NCBI GenBank assembly: GCA_937883885.1
Contig: CAKZXL010000201.1
Coordinates: forward strand, 1-6,204
Length of the DNA: 6,204 nt
Direction: 5' to 3'
DNA from: an uncultured Aquincola sp.
GTDB lineage: Bacteria; Pseudomonadota; Gammaproteobacteria; Burkholderiales; Burkholderiaceae
The notes below the pieces were generated by a model that searched no databases, had not been told where the DNA came from, and saw only the letters and a list, made by a program, of their open reading frames with translations. Position 1 is the stretch's first letter; every line of letters starts with the position of its first letter. Below, one piece after another: positions 6,203-6,204 of this stretch. A program made the translations under genes and the position numbers.

Positions 6203-6204
6203 GG

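Noticed and set aside
1..6204. A hidden defence system, prophage, insertion sequence or biosynthetic cluster
   Set aside because: Almost every base is covered by recognised chromosomal genes or short spacers. No transposase, integrase, nuclease, helicase or tRNA gene is visible, and base composition is uniform apart from small spacers.

Overview
The window looks like ordinary chromosomal DNA from a GC-rich proteobacterium. The best guess is a betaproteobacterium of the Burkholderiales (Comamonadaceae, or the Rubrivivax/Leptothrix group). This rests on heavy G/C bias at third codon positions, the style of the proteins, and a 76-bp intergenic repeat of a type I remember from these genomes. The placement is inference; no 16S or other marker gene is present.

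Layout, left to right. (1) Positions 1-177, plus strand: the C-terminal end of a TusA/SirA-type sulfur-carrier protein, cut by the window edge. (2) 201-1067, minus strand: galU, UTP-glucose-1-phosphate uridylyltransferase, convergent with (1). (3) 1068-1149: an 82-bp divergent spacer with two small inverted repeats. (4) 1150-2112, plus strand: a protein of the D-2-hydroxyacid dehydrogenase / phosphoglycerate dehydrogenase fold whose catalytic Arg and His and nucleotide-binding glycines are altered. (5) 2113-2297: a convergent spacer filled by two nearly identical 76-bp GC-rich tandem copies with strong folding potential. (6) 2298-5144, minus strand: valS, a complete valyl-tRNA synthetase. (7) 5145-5224: an 80-bp spacer with a strong GC-rich hairpin. 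(8) 5225-6202, minus strand: guaC, GMP reductase, complete but with only two bases visible upstream of its start.

The recognised genes are housekeeping functions with no single shared pathway: sulfur transfer, UDP-glucose supply for surface polysaccharides, tRNA charging and purine salvage. guaC and valS point the same way and could be partly co-transcribed. The other neighbours are convergent or divergent. No mobile element, CRISPR array, RNA gene, phage gene or defence system is visible. The two observations most worth following are the dehydrogenase-like protein with an apparent reciprocal Arg/His exchange in its active site, and the tandem structured repeat between the two convergent gene ends.
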